Shown one piece after another: positions 56,021 to 64,000 of a DNA stretch of 64,000 nt. The notes beneath the pieces were generated by a model, which was not told the origin of the DNA, did no database searches, and saw only the letters and a list, made by a program, of their open reading frames with translations. The stretch lies in assembly GCF_016587355.1 (NCBI RefSeq), contig NZ_BNJF01000006.1:310001-374000 (forward strand). The letters run 5' to 3'. Source of the DNA: Ktedonospora formicarum (GTDB lineage Bacteria; Chloroflexota; Ktedonobacteria; Ktedonobacterales; Ktedonobacteraceae). Position 1 is the first letter of the stretch. Each line of letters opens with the position of its first letter. Position numbers and translations under genes: made by a program.

Positions 56021-57000
56021 ATGCGTTACCAGCTTGCTTCTTACTATTTACTCGTTTTACTGGGTTGTTTCTTTGTCAGTGCAATTGTTGCATGTACACC
56101 ATCTGGCAATGCTCCCGGTTCTACAGAACCAAAGCCTGTTTATGTCTATCATGGGCAAAGTAAGGAGGTGTGGAGCGTGAGCTGGTCGCCTGATAGCAAG
56201 CGAATTGCCTCGGCAAGTGACGACGGGACTGTTCAGGTCTGGGATGCCACTACTGGCAAACATGTATTCACAGTCAGAGAAACAAATAAGTGGTCCGCTG
56301 CAAGCAGTCGCTTGGTCACATAATGGAACACGTATTGCTTCAGCAGGTAAGGATAATGCCGTGCTGGTCTGGGATGCCAGCACCGGTAACACACTGCTAG
56401 TTTATCGTGGTCACACTGGTTCCCTTCGCGCAATAGCTTGGTCCCCCGACGATAAATATATCGCTTCCGCGAGCTCTGACAAAACAATTCAGGTCTGGGA
56501 TGCCACAACCGGGCATGTGATATATACATACCATGGTCATAAAGATCAGGTATACACTGTTGCCTGGTCGCCTGATGGGACACGCCTCGCCTCAGGAAGT
56601 GAGGATAAGACTTTGCAGATCTGGGATGCTACCACCGGAAACCATCTCCTGGTCTACCAGGCTCAGGACAAGGTGGAGTCTGTGACATGGTCGCCTGATG
56701 GGACCTCCATTGCAGCTGCTACTAGCGACAAGGATCCTGTCGTGCGCATCTGGCATGCCAGCCTGGGAACCCCCATTACCGTGTATCGAGGGCATTCAGC
56801 CGGGGTATTTTCTCTTTCATGGGCGCCTGACGGCAAACGCATTGTCTCTGGCAGCGCCGATGACACAGCGCAGGTCTGGAACGCCATAACCGGAAGAATC
56901 ATCACCACCTATCCTGACGCCATGACGGGCGGCGCTGTTTGCGTATCCTGGTCTCCTGACGGCAAGTATATTGCATCTAGCGGCCTCGGCAGGTCAGTAT
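56021..57000 (+). pseudogene. WD40 lipoprotein, frameshifted
   Basis: The start encodes a lipoprotein signal (LLVLLGCFFVSAIVACTPSG with lipobox VSAIVAC), then a first WD40 blade (VSWSPDSKRIASASDDG). Near 56275 the frame slips by one base. The next frame continues with five or more blades (AIAWSPDDKYIASASSDK, VAWSPDGTRLASGSEDK) to GKYIASSGLGR near 57000, where the match ends abruptly. It is probably an exported sensor-like propeller broken by one indel and 3' truncation. Confidence 0.8.
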
Positions 57001-57053
57001 ATTGCAGACCCCACTTGCACATTCTCTCCAGCAAACAGGAGCGTCCCAAGAAG

Positions 57054-57079
57054 TGTCCCGAAAAAGTTGGGACATTTTT
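57054..57079 (+). terminator. Rho-independent terminator
   Basis: TGTCCC (57054-57059), nine-base loop, GGGACA (57069-57074), then TTTTT. It follows the broken WD40 lipoprotein gene. Confidence 0.7.
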
Positions 57080-57211
57080 GAGGACATTGTCAGACGACCA
57101 TGGGACGCCTAACCTGCTACAGTTACAGGCAGGAGCGATGGGGTGCGCAGGTCACGCAAGCCTCAACCTCCATCACGTTTTCGATCAATCTCTTGAAGGA
57201 GGGAATTTCTC

Positions 57212-57876
57212 ATGTCATCAAACACTTCGTACCGCCTGAGCGGGATTGCCTTGCTCAGTGGCGGTATTCTTTCGGTCGTTTACTACGTGACTCAGTCGTT
57301 TGGCAGCGATACAGATATTAAGACACTGACCGGCTCGCTGTTTCTGGTGAGCAGCATCATTGGTTTTATTGGCGCGGTATTGGTTCTGCTTGGGCTACCA
57401 GGGGTATACGCCCGCCAGGCGAAACAGGCAGGCGTCCTGGGGCTGCTCGGCTTTCTGGGCGTCTCGTATGTCATGCTGATGCAAGGCGTTCTGATTCCTT
57501 TCACCTCGATCACAATTGTCCCGTTCATGGCCAGCAGCTCCAATTCTGCCATACAGGCTTTGGCCACCACCCCTCCGCCTGCGATGGAGCCCTTCTTTAT
57601 GGTCAGTGTGATAGGACAGACTCTGGGGTTCTTCTGCTGGCTATTGCCACACTGCGCGCCAGGGTCTTTCCACGCTGGATTGCTTGGCTGCTTCTTGCTA
57701 CTCTGATTGCAGGCATATTGAGCTTTCTGCCGTTCTTCCCTCCCATGCTGGAAAATCTTACGCCTGTTATCGCGTGCGGCGCTCTTGTTGGCTTTGGCCT
57801 GGCTTTGCTCCAGCCTCAACGGGGCGAAGCCACGCAGCCCTCAACGACCAGCGCCAGTGCGGAGGCGCGTGCCTAA
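57212..57876 (+). pseudogene. Membrane protein, frameshifted paralogue of the next gene
   Basis: The first 140 codons (SNTSYRLSGIALLSGGILSV, LLGLPGVYARQAKQAGVLGL) match the next gene's product. Near 57628 one base is missing, so GLLLAIATLRARVFPRW lies in another frame, which runs on to TAA 57874-57876 (ASAEARA). The protein would have six or so membrane helices. It shares the leader CAATCTCTTGAAGGAGG with its neighbour. Confidence 0.82.
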
Positions 57877-57922
57877 GCCATCTCCCGCTGTTTGATCAAT
57901 CTCTTGAAGGAGGAAATTTCTC

Positions 57923-58582
57923 ATGTCAACTACTACTTCGTATCGTCTGAGCGGAATCGCTCTGCTTGCAGGTGCTGTGCTTTCGGCGGTCGGCTATATT
58001 CTGAGCGCGTTTGCCTCGGGCACCGATCTCCAGACACTGATCAGCCCGTTGTCCATGACCTTTAGTGTCGTGACCATCCTTGGCTCCATATTCCTCTTAG
58101 TTGGACTCCCGGGCATGTATCTCCGTCAGGCAAAGCGAGCGGGCGTTGTCGGCCTGCTCGGCTTTCTGTTTCTTTTCTATGTCACCCTGTTCCAGGGTAT
58201 TATGGTCCCTTTCACTTCAATCACCTTTATTCCGTTTCTAGCCGATCACCAGATAGCGCCGGAAATCATGGCTAATCCCCCGGCGACGTGGATACCATTC
58301 TTCGCGGTCAGCATGGTCGGTCAGGTGCTGGGCATTCTTCTGCTCGCTATTGCCTCGCTGCGCGCTCGCGTCTTCCCCCGCTGGATCGGTTGGACGATGG
58401 TGGCCACCCTAGTGCTCAGTGCCGCAAGCATGATCCCGTTCTTCCCCGAAGCTCTGTCCAGCCTTCCTGCCGTCGTTGGCATGGTCGCGCTGGCCGGGTT
58501 TGGGCTCAACCTGCTTACACCGCAGCAGGATAGCAGCAACCAGACAGCTCCGGTCAGCTCCCCTGTGGAGGTGCGTGCCTGA
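57923..58582 (+). CDS. Multi-pass membrane protein
   Basis: 219 residues, about six membrane helices (GIALLAGAVLSAVGYILSAF, VVTILGSIFLLVGLPGMYL, VVGLLGFLFLFYVTLFQGI, VLGILLLAIASLRARVF, VATLVLSAASMIPFF, VGMVALAGFGLNLL). Family not named; similar proteins are common hypotheticals in Ktedonobacteria (recollection). It is an intact tandem duplicate of the preceding gene, with strong GAAGGAGG before ATG 57923. Confidence 0.72.
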   Translation: MSTTTSYRLSGIALLAGAVLSAVGYILSAFASGTDLQTLISPLSMTFSVVTILGSIFLLVGLPGMYLRQAKRAGVVGLLGFLFLFYVTLFQGIMVPFTSITFIPFLADHQIAPEIMANPPATWIPFFAVSMVGQVLGILLLAIASLRARVFPRWIGWTMVATLVLSAASMIPFFPEALSSLPAVVGMVALAGFGLNLLTPQQDSSNQTAPVSSPVEVRA

Positions 58583-58711
58583 GCAGACGTGGGAGGGGCT
58601 GTTCCTGGTGGATCTGAGGAGATACCTGTGCTTCTTGTACAGGTATCTCCTATCGGATAGAATAGCTGAGTATTAACGTTTTGATGAGCAGAGGGAAGGA
58701 GACACTCAGCG

Positions 58712-60844
58712 ATGAATCGAAGCCAGAGAAAGACAGATATGAGTAATACGAGCACTGGCCTGAATAAGCCACCCGAAACGTATTTGCGCGGGAAATGGCT
58801 GCTGGTTGCCAGGTTGGTCTGGGTGAGCCTGGCCCTGCTGATTGTTGTGCTCAATGTGCTGGCGGTGCCTGCTGCCATCGCGTCAACCTTTCTCACGCCG
58901 GGCGTCGTCCGCGAACTGCACATCCTGGGCTTTTCGCAGGCGCTCTATCTAACGCTGGTCATCGGCATGAATGGCCTGTGCATCGGCCTCTATCTGGCTA
59001 TGGCCGCGCTGCTCTTCTGGCGGCGCTCCCATGATCGCATGGCGTACTTTGGCTCGCTGACGCTGCTCACCTTTGGCGGAGCTGTGGGTGGCTTTCAGTC
59101 AGATTTCACCTCAAGCTCCCTGGTCTGGAATCTGATTGTTTTCGTGCCGTTTCTCGTGGGTCAGACCACATTCCTTGTGTTCTTTTATCTCTTCCCCTCT
59201 GGGCGCTTTGTGCCGCGCTGGACGATCTGGCCCACGTTGTTGAGCGTGTTGTACTGGTGCGTGATGACCGCTGATCCCGACCTCAATAGTGGCCCTCTGG
59301 GGACCTTGATTTTGCCCTTCCTTCTAACCACAATCATCGCGCAGGTCTACCGGTATCGTCGCGTTTCGACATTTCGAGAGCGTCAGCAGACCAAATGGCT
59401 GGTTTTTGGCTTTGTCCTGGCTATGCTCATTTTTATCCTCTCGCGCGTGCTCGTCTTTATCCTGCCACCAGCCGTGCTCAATTCGCAGGTCGCGGGGAAC
59501 CTGGTGGGTGGAGGTAGCGCCGATCTGGCGCTGATGTTGATCCCCATCTTTCTTGGTATTGCCATTCTGCGCGACCGACTGTTCGATATTGATCTCATCA
59601 TCAATCGCACCCTGGTCTATGGCACGCTAACCGGGTGCGTTGTTGGCTTCTACGTACTGGTGGTTGGCTATCTGGGCACGCTCTTTCGTATCAGTGGGAA
59701 TCTGCTGATTGAGCTTCTCGCTACCGGCCTGATAGCTGTGCTGTTTCAACCCCTGCGCGGGTGGCTTCAGCGGAGCGCGAACCGACTGCTCTATGGCCTG
59801 CGCGATGAGCCGTACGTGGTGTTGGCCAGCCTGGGACAGCGCCTCAAGGCGACACTGGACGCTAATGCTGTCCTGCCTGCGATTGTAGCGACGATCCAGG
59901 AGGCGCTCAAGCTTTCATATGCCGCCATTGAAGTGAAAGAAGGAGCCGTTGCTACCCTGGCGGCCTCCATCGGCCCTCTGCCCGTTCAGGGAACGCTCCG
60001 CCTGCCCCTGACCTATCAGAGCGAGCCGGTGGGAACACTGCTGATCGCGCCTCGCCGACACGATGACGCACTCACACCCGCCGATGTGCGCCTCCTGGAT
60101 GATCTGACTCTGCAAATCGGGGTCGCGGTCCGCACGGTGCGCCTGACCAGCGATTTACAGGATCTGACCCGAGACTTGCAGCGTTCGCGGGAAAAGTTGG
60201 TATCTGCGCGAGAAGAGGAGAGGCGCCGGTTGAGGCGCGATCTGCACGATGGTCTGGGGCCTATGTTGAGTGCGGTCATGCTCAAGGTGGGTCTGGTGCG
60301 CACCCTCTATCAGCGCGATCCTGTCGTGACCGATGGTTTGCTGAGGCAGCTGGAGTCCGAAATTGAGCTCATCATCGCGGATATACGGCGTCTGGTCTAC
60401 AATCTCCGCCCTCCCGCGCTGGATGAACTGGGCCTCTCAGGGGCAGTCCGCGAGTACGCGGCCCGGCTTGGGGGCGAAGGGCAGGCGCTCAAGGTGACGG
60501 TGGAAATGCCTCCCGCTCTGCCTCATCTACCCGCTGCCGTTGAGGTTGCGGCGTATCGCATCGTGCAGGAAGCGGTGACGAATGTGCTGCGCCATGCTCA
60601 CGCCCACACCTGCCGGGTGCGTCTCCTGGCCGATGTAAGCCTGCAAATCGAGATCGAGGACGATGGCGTGGGTCTGGACGCGGCACACGCGACTGGCGTT
60701 GGCCTGATCTCAATGCGCGAGCGGGCGGAGGAGCTGGGAGGCTCGTTTATCTTGAAACAGATACAGCCCTGTGGAACGGCGATTATCGCGCATCTCCCCT
60801 TGGAAGTGCGCGGCGCTGAGACAGGCGCGGGTGCCAAGGAGTGA
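58712..60844 (+). CDS. NarL-type sensor histidine kinase
   Basis: 710 residues. Nine or so membrane helices fill the first 360 residues (a 7TM-like sensor). A GAF-like region follows at about 365-475, then the HisKA_3 dimerisation domain with phospho-His in RRRLRRDLHDGLGPMLSA (His near 512), and an HATPase with EAVTNVLRHAHA and DDGVGLDAAHATGVGLISMR. It is directly followed (four bases) by its response regulator. AAGGAG lies 11 bases before ATG 58712. Confidence 0.93.
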   Translation: MNRSQRKTDMSNTSTGLNKPPETYLRGKWLLVARLVWVSLALLIVVLNVLAVPAAIASTFLTPGVVRELHILGFSQALYLTLVIGMNGLCIGLYLAMAALLFWRRSHDRMAYFGSLTLLTFGGAVGGFQSDFTSSSLVWNLIVFVPFLVGQTTFLVFFYLFPSGRFVPRWTIWPTLLSVLYWCVMTADPDLNSGPLGTLILPFLLTTIIAQVYRYRRVSTFRERQQTKWLVFGFVLAMLIFILSRVLVFILPPAVLNSQVAGNLVGGGSADLALMLIPIFLGIAILRDRLFDIDLIINRTLVYGTLTGCVVGFYVLVVGYLGTLFRISGNLLIELLATGLIAVLFQPLRGWLQRSANRLLYGLRDEPYVVLASLGQRLKATLDANAVLPAIVATIQEALKLSYAAIEVKEGAVATLAASIGPLPVQGTLRLPLTYQSEPVGTLLIAPRRHDDALTPADVRLLDDLTLQIGVAVRTVRLTSDLQDLTRDLQRSREKLVSAREEERRRLRRDLHDGLGPMLSAVMLKVGLVRTLYQRDPVVTDGLLRQLESEIELIIADIRRLVYNLRPPALDELGLSGAVREYAARLGGEGQALKVTVEMPPALPHLPAAVEVAAYRIVQEAVTNVLRHAHAHTCRVRLLADVSLQIEIEDDGVGLDAAHATGVGLISMRERAEELGGSFILKQIQPCGTAIIAHLPLEVRGAETGAGAKE
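58783..59621 (+). repeat. 839-bp direct repeat, copy 1 (sensor region)
   Basis: Nearly identical to 61580-62418 (offset 2,797 bp), covering the 7TM sensor coding region. Identity stops abruptly after the codons for NRTLVYG. The copies flank the response regulator gene. Confidence 0.92.
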
Positions 60845-60848
60845 AGAA

Positions 60849-61490
60849 ATGGATGCATTAACGGTACTCATTGTAGACGACCACCAGCTCTTTCGCGATG
60901 GAGTTCGCGCGCTCCTGGACGCTCAGCCAGACATGGAATGCGTGGGGGAAGCGACGAATGGCGAGGAGGCGATCCATCTGTCGGCCGAGCTCCAGCCTGA
61001 TGTGGTGCTCATGGATGTGCATATGCCGGGCATAGGGGGAGTTGACGCGACCCGGCAGATGACGCAGAGCAGCCCCCAGATTCGTGTCCTGGTGGTTACG
61101 ATGTTTGAGGACGATCATCTGGTCTTTGCCGCGATGCGAGCGGGCGCGTACGGCTATCTGCTCAAGGGAGCCCGCCATGAGGATATGGTGCGAGCGATCC
61201 GAGCGGTGGGCAATGGCGACGCCATCTTCAGTCCGACGATTGCCGCCAGACTGGCCAGCTATTTCTCGACGTTACAGCCCGCCCATCTCGCGCCTGTTTT
61301 TCCCGAGTTGAGCCAGCGTGAGCGCGAGATCCTGGCCTTACTGGCCCAGGGTTGCAAAAATGCTGAGATTGCTGAGCGCTTGGTTGTGAGTCCCAAAAGT
61401 GTGCGCAACCACGTTTCCAATATCATCAGCAAACTCCAGGTAGCCGATCGCGCCCAGGCAATTCTACGCGCAAAGGATGCTGGTCTGTAA
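60849..61490 (+). CDS. NarL/FixJ-family response regulator
   Basis: 213 residues. Receiver domain: acidic VDDHQLFRDGVRAL and phospho-acceptor Asp56 (VVLMDVHMPGIGGVDA), with the Lys motif GAYGYLLKGA. C-terminal LuxR-type helix-turn-helix: LSQREREILALLAQGCKNAE, IAERLVVSPKSVRNHVSNII. It starts four bases after the kinase stop, a classic pair. Confidence 0.95.
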   Translation: MDALTVLIVDDHQLFRDGVRALLDAQPDMECVGEATNGEEAIHLSAELQPDVVLMDVHMPGIGGVDATRQMTQSSPQIRVLVVTMFEDDHLVFAAMRAGAYGYLLKGARHEDMVRAIRAVGNGDAIFSPTIAARLASYFSTLQPAHLAPVFPELSQREREILALLAQGCKNAEIAERLVVSPKSVRNHVSNIISKLQVADRAQAILRAKDAGL

Positions 61491-61528
61491 TTTTGATGTA
61501 CCAGGGAAGAAACGGGAGATCAAATCAG

Positions 61529-62818
61529 ATGGAAATTCAACAGAACCATAGTGAAGCAGATCTGGCCACGAAAACGTACCTGCGCGGGAAATGGCTGCTG
61601 GCTGCCCGGTTGGTCTGGGTGAGCCTGGCCCTGCTGATTGTCGTGCTCAATGTGCTGGCGGCGCCTGCTGCCATCGCGTCAACCTTTCTCACGCCGGGCG
61701 TCGTCCGCGAACTGCACATCCTGGGCTTTTCGCAGGCGCTCTATCTAACGCTGGTCATCGGCATGAATGGCCTGTGCATCGGCCTCTATCTGGCTATGGC
61801 CGCGCTGCTCTTCTGGCGGCGCTCCCATGATCGCATGGCGTACTTTGGCTCGCTGACGCTGCTCACCTTTGGCGGAGCTGTGGATGGCTTTCAGTCAGAT
61901 TTCACCTCAAGCTCCCTGGTCTGGAATCTGATTGTTTTCGTGCCGTTTCTCGTGGGTCAGACCACATTCCTTGTGTTCTTTTATCTCTTCCCCTCTGGGC
62001 GCTTTGTGCCGCGCTGGACGATCTGGCCCACGTTGTTGAGCGTGTTGTACTGGTGCGTGATGACCGCTGATCCCGACCTCAATAGTGGCCCTCTGGGGAC
62101 CTTGATTTTGCTCTTCCTTCTGACCACAATCATCGCGCAGGTCTACCGGTATCGTCGCGTTTCAACATTTCGAGAGCGTCAGCAGACCAAATGGCTGGTT
62201 TTTGGCTTTGTCCTGGCTATGCTCATTTTTATCCTCTCGCGCGTGCTCGTCTTTATCCTGCCACCAGCCGTGCTCAATTCGCAGGTCGCGGGGAACCTGG
62301 TGGGTGGAGGTAGCGCCGATCTGGCGCTGATGTTGATCCCCATCTTTCTTGGCATTGCCATTCTGCGCGACCGACTGTTCGATATTGATCTCATCATCAA
62401 TCGCACCCTGGTCTACGGTTTGCTCACTGGTATACTGGCAGCGCTCTATATTGGCCTGACGATCGGTCTGGAGAGCCTGGTCGGGCTCATCGCCAGGCAA
62501 AGCTCGCAGCCAGTCAGCATTGTGCTTTCTACCATGGCGATTGCGGCTCTTTTCCAACCCTTACGTCACCGGATTCAGAACGTCATCGACCGGCGCTTCT
62601 ACCGGCGCAAATATGACGCGCAGAAGGCCCTGGCGACCTTTGCCTCCACCTTGCACAACGAAGTTGATTTGGAGCAGTTAGGTGAGCACGTATTGGCAGT
62701 GGTCAACGAGACAATGCAGCCAGCGCATGTCTCGCTGTGGTTGTGCGCGCCGAAGCTGGGCATTGAGCAATTGTCTCGTCACGTTGAACAACCAGAGACG
62801 AGGAACAAGGATTCTTGA
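61529..62818 (+). CDS. Kinase-less sensor-like membrane protein
   Basis: 429 residues from ATG 61529 (GGGAGAT upstream). The first 295 or so residues are nearly identical to the histidine kinase at 58712. After NRTLVYG it switches to a different tail (GLLTGILAALYIGLTIGLES, ALFQPLRHRIQNVIDRRFYR, ATFASTLHNEVDLEQLGEHV). There is no HisKA or HATPase domain. The tail resembles the juxtamembrane and GAF-like start of other Chloroflexota sensor proteins, so the gene may be truncated or a partner/decoy sensor. Confidence 0.85.
   Translation: MEIQQNHSEADLATKTYLRGKWLLAARLVWVSLALLIVVLNVLAAPAAIASTFLTPGVVRELHILGFSQALYLTLVIGMNGLCIGLYLAMAALLFWRRSHDRMAYFGSLTLLTFGGAVDGFQSDFTSSSLVWNLIVFVPFLVGQTTFLVFFYLFPSGRFVPRWTIWPTLLSVLYWCVMTADPDLNSGPLGTLILLFLLTTIIAQVYRYRRVSTFRERQQTKWLVFGFVLAMLIFILSRVLVFILPPAVLNSQVAGNLVGGGSADLALMLIPIFLGIAILRDRLFDIDLIINRTLVYGLLTGILAALYIGLTIGLESLVGLIARQSSQPVSIVLSTMAIAALFQPLRHRIQNVIDRRFYRRKYDAQKALATFASTLHNEVDLEQLGEHVLAVVNETMQPAHVSLWLCAPKLGIEQLSRHVEQPETRNKDS
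61580..62418 (+). repeat. 839-bp direct repeat, copy 2 (sensor region)
   Basis: See copy 1 at 58783-59621. Only scattered substitutions are visible, which points to recent duplication or ongoing gene conversion. Confidence 0.92.
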
Positions 62819-62849
62819 AAAGAGGCAATTCCATTTTTCTTTCTTCGAT

Positions 62850-63014
62850 ATGGTTTCTTATCAAACCAACGGTTTGGAAACGCCTCAACCATTGCTCTCG
62901 GGAGAGTTTGGCGCCAAAAAAACTGCAAGCGCTTGTCCATTTTGTCGACGGACCTATGAGTTGGCAGTGGCTCTCTTGAGAAGCGGTAAAGTAAAGAAAA
63001 TGCTTGAAAGTTAA
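62850..63014 (+). CDS. Small protein with a CxxC motif
   Basis: 54 residues (GEFGAKKTASACPFCRRTYE, LAVALLRSGKVKKMLES) starting at ATG 62850 and ending eight bases before a strong terminator. There is no good ribosome binding site, so expression is uncertain. Unknown function; possibly metal binding. Confidence 0.4.
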   Translation: MVSYQTNGLETPQPLLSGEFGAKKTASACPFCRRTYELAVALLRSGKVKKMLES

Positions 63015-63021
63015 CCAATTG

Positions 63022-63060
63022 AAAAGCCTCATATGTCTCACAGGCACATGAGGCTTTTCT
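63022..63060. terminator. Bidirectional rho-independent terminator
   Basis: AAAAGCCTCAT (63022-63032) and its complement ATGAGGCTTTT (63048-63058) with a 15-base loop. It has T-rich tails in both directions and serves the small plus-strand gene and possibly the minus-strand repeat protein. Confidence 0.85.
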
Positions 63061-63117
63061 GAATTGAGCGCCTGTGCCGACGATACTTATGCTGGGTTGT
63101 ATCCAGCAGTGTTGGCA

Positions 63118-63650
63118 TTAACAATAGGCACCAGGAGGACACGTCGTGCCTGGGCCGCCCCAACCATAAGGGCCGCTATAACCAGGGGATGAAGAGCGCC
63201 AAATCGCATTCTTCATTTGTTCCTGCGAAGGGTGTAATTGCCAATTTGGGAAGCGTTGCCGCCAATATGATTCCCAATCTGAAGAGCCTAAAACCCGTCT
63301 GGGAGGTAATGGTTGTGGGTTGAGGAGCCGCCAATCTGAAGAGCCTAAAACCCGTCTGGGGGTAATGGTTGTGGGTTGAGGAGCCGCCAATCTGAAGAGC
63401 CTAAAACCCGTCTGGGAGGTAATGGTTGTGGGTTGAGGAGCCGCCAATCTGAAGAGCCTAGCGTCCACCTAGTTGGCTGTGGCTGCGGACTGATGGATTG
63501 CCAATTGGGGTTGAATTGAGGCCCTCCTTGCTTTGCATCTTTACTCGTAGCTGACGCTGGTAACGATATACCAACAACGAAGAACATTGCCACCACCGTA
63601 CTCAATACTACGAGACGACAAACGCCCTTCATAGCCGCAAAATGATGCAT
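63118..63650 (-). pseudogene. Secreted tandem-repeat protein, one-base slip
   Basis: ATG 63650 follows AAAGGAAGG and encodes a signal peptide (LVVLSTVVAMFFVVGISLPA, then SATSKDA). Next come 57-bp (19-residue) repeats with VLGSSDWRLLNPQPLPPRR. In the unit around 63358 one A is missing (56 bp), so the first frame stops after two or three units (LPPDGF). The other frame continues with two more units and a distinct tail (DWESYWRQRFPNWQLHPSQE ... GPYGWGGPGTTCPPGAYC) to 63118. Full length would be about 177 residues. The NPQPLPP unit suggests an extended polyproline-like secreted protein. Confidence 0.75.
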
Positions 63651-63929
63651 TGTACCTTCCTTTCTTATGCTATCCCTGATTTCTAATTGCTGCTAGCGAG
63701 ACGCTAGCAAACATTTCTATCAGAACGCTCCAGCGAAAGCACTACAAAACATTCTTCAGGGGTATTGGACAATAATAAATTACATATCAAGCCCATACAT
63801 TGGGCTTTCAACTCATGAGTAGTGCAATCAAAATGGCGGAAGGAGCTTCTGAAGACAGCTCAAATACATAGAGGAGATATCGAATAGTTACTTCTTTTTA
63901 CGGAGGTTGCCAGTATGCAGAAGCCGTTA

Positions 63930-64000
63930 CCCACGGCCCAGGTGAACTACAGCCCCTGCTGACAATTCCTGGTGTCGCTCAAGTGCTCGGCGTAAGTCGC
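63930..64000 (+). CDS. Start of an excisionase-like helix-turn-helix protein (partial)
   Basis: The frame at the right edge reads ELQPLLTIPGVAQVLGVSR, the start of a MerR/excisionase-type DNA-binding domain. No ATG precedes it in that frame. An ATG at 63915 with ACGGAGGTTGCC upstream is in another frame and stops after 15 codons, so a frameshift or an unusual start is possible. Confidence 0.4.

Noticed and set aside
57212..58582. Tandem membrane proteins as a two-subunit transporter
   Set aside because: They are paralogues of one gene, one of which is frameshifted; no transporter motif.
63118..63470. Regularly spaced repeats as a CRISPR array
   Set aside because: Units are contiguous 57-bp coding repeats with no variable spacers. 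No CRISPR array was seen anywhere in the window.
1..64000. tRNA or rRNA genes, replication origin
   Set aside because: No tRNA cloverleaf-like TTCGAATC/GGTTCGA context, rRNA motif or DnaA-box cluster was recognised by eye; a tRNAscan/Infernal run would be decisive.

Overview
The window looks like a chromosome segment of a Ktedonobacteria-type Chloroflexota bacterium. This is inferred from style, not from a marker gene: many WD40 proteins built on AWSPDGKxIASAS-type repeats, a kinase-WD40 fusion, XRE/NB-ARC/TPR regulators, lanthipeptide genes, and a very heavy load of IS200/IS605, IS607, IS110 and Tn3 elements and group II introns, many decayed.

Layout. 0-3.5 kb: the end of a membrane protein, then a full-length class I lanthipeptide dehydratase (LanB) whose 3' end abuts an IS605-type right end. 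3.5-10.5 kb: decayed TnpB, tyrosine recombinase, IS110 and another transposase fragment around an HD protein, a VOC protein and a WD40 protein. 10.4-13.1 kb: an intact accessory block (quinone-oxidoreductase-like enzyme, SDR-like protein, TetR regulator) with a readable divergent promoter and operator repeats. 13.1-23 kb: two further TnpB elements (one cleanly splitting a host gene), a kinase-WD40 gene broken by a solo TnpB right end, a Tn554-TnpC-like protein, a histidine phosphatase and two copies of a small secreted protein. 23.1-30.2 kb: a four-level nest. A TnpB pseudogene is interrupted by group II intron 1, which is interrupted by group II intron 2, whose reverse transcriptase gene is interrupted by a 2,004-bp serine-integrase element. 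Removing the innermost element restores a 620-codon reverse transcriptase in frame. Removing intron 2 joins sequence that matches intron 2's own homologous segment. Removing intron 1 restores the TnpB reading frame. 30.2-37 kb: resolvase, Tn3 and methyltransferase remnants, an aminoglycoside phosphotransferase-like gene and an apparently intact IS607-type element.

37.6-43.2 kb carries ordinary genes (double GNAT acetyltransferase, MFS exporter, D-cysteine desulfhydrase-like enzyme). 44.0-50.9 kb is a compact class II lanthipeptide cluster: membrane-anchored accessory protein, C39-peptidase ABC transporter (LanT), two mersacidin/lichenicidin-like precursors with double-glycine leaders, and LanM. 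The two precursors would be dehydrated and cyclised by LanM, then cut after GG and exported by LanT. A hairpin lies between the second precursor and lanM. An NB-ARC/TPR regulator faces the cluster.

53.7-64 kb carries WD40 proteins, a tandem pair of DUF-type membrane proteins (one frameshifted), and a NarL-type histidine kinase and response regulator followed by a kinase-less copy of the sensor region. That copy shares about 839 bp at near identity with the kinase gene. The segment ends with a secreted protein made of 19-residue WRLLNPQPLPP repeats that carries a one-base slip.

All homology calls are from recognised motifs. No database search was run.
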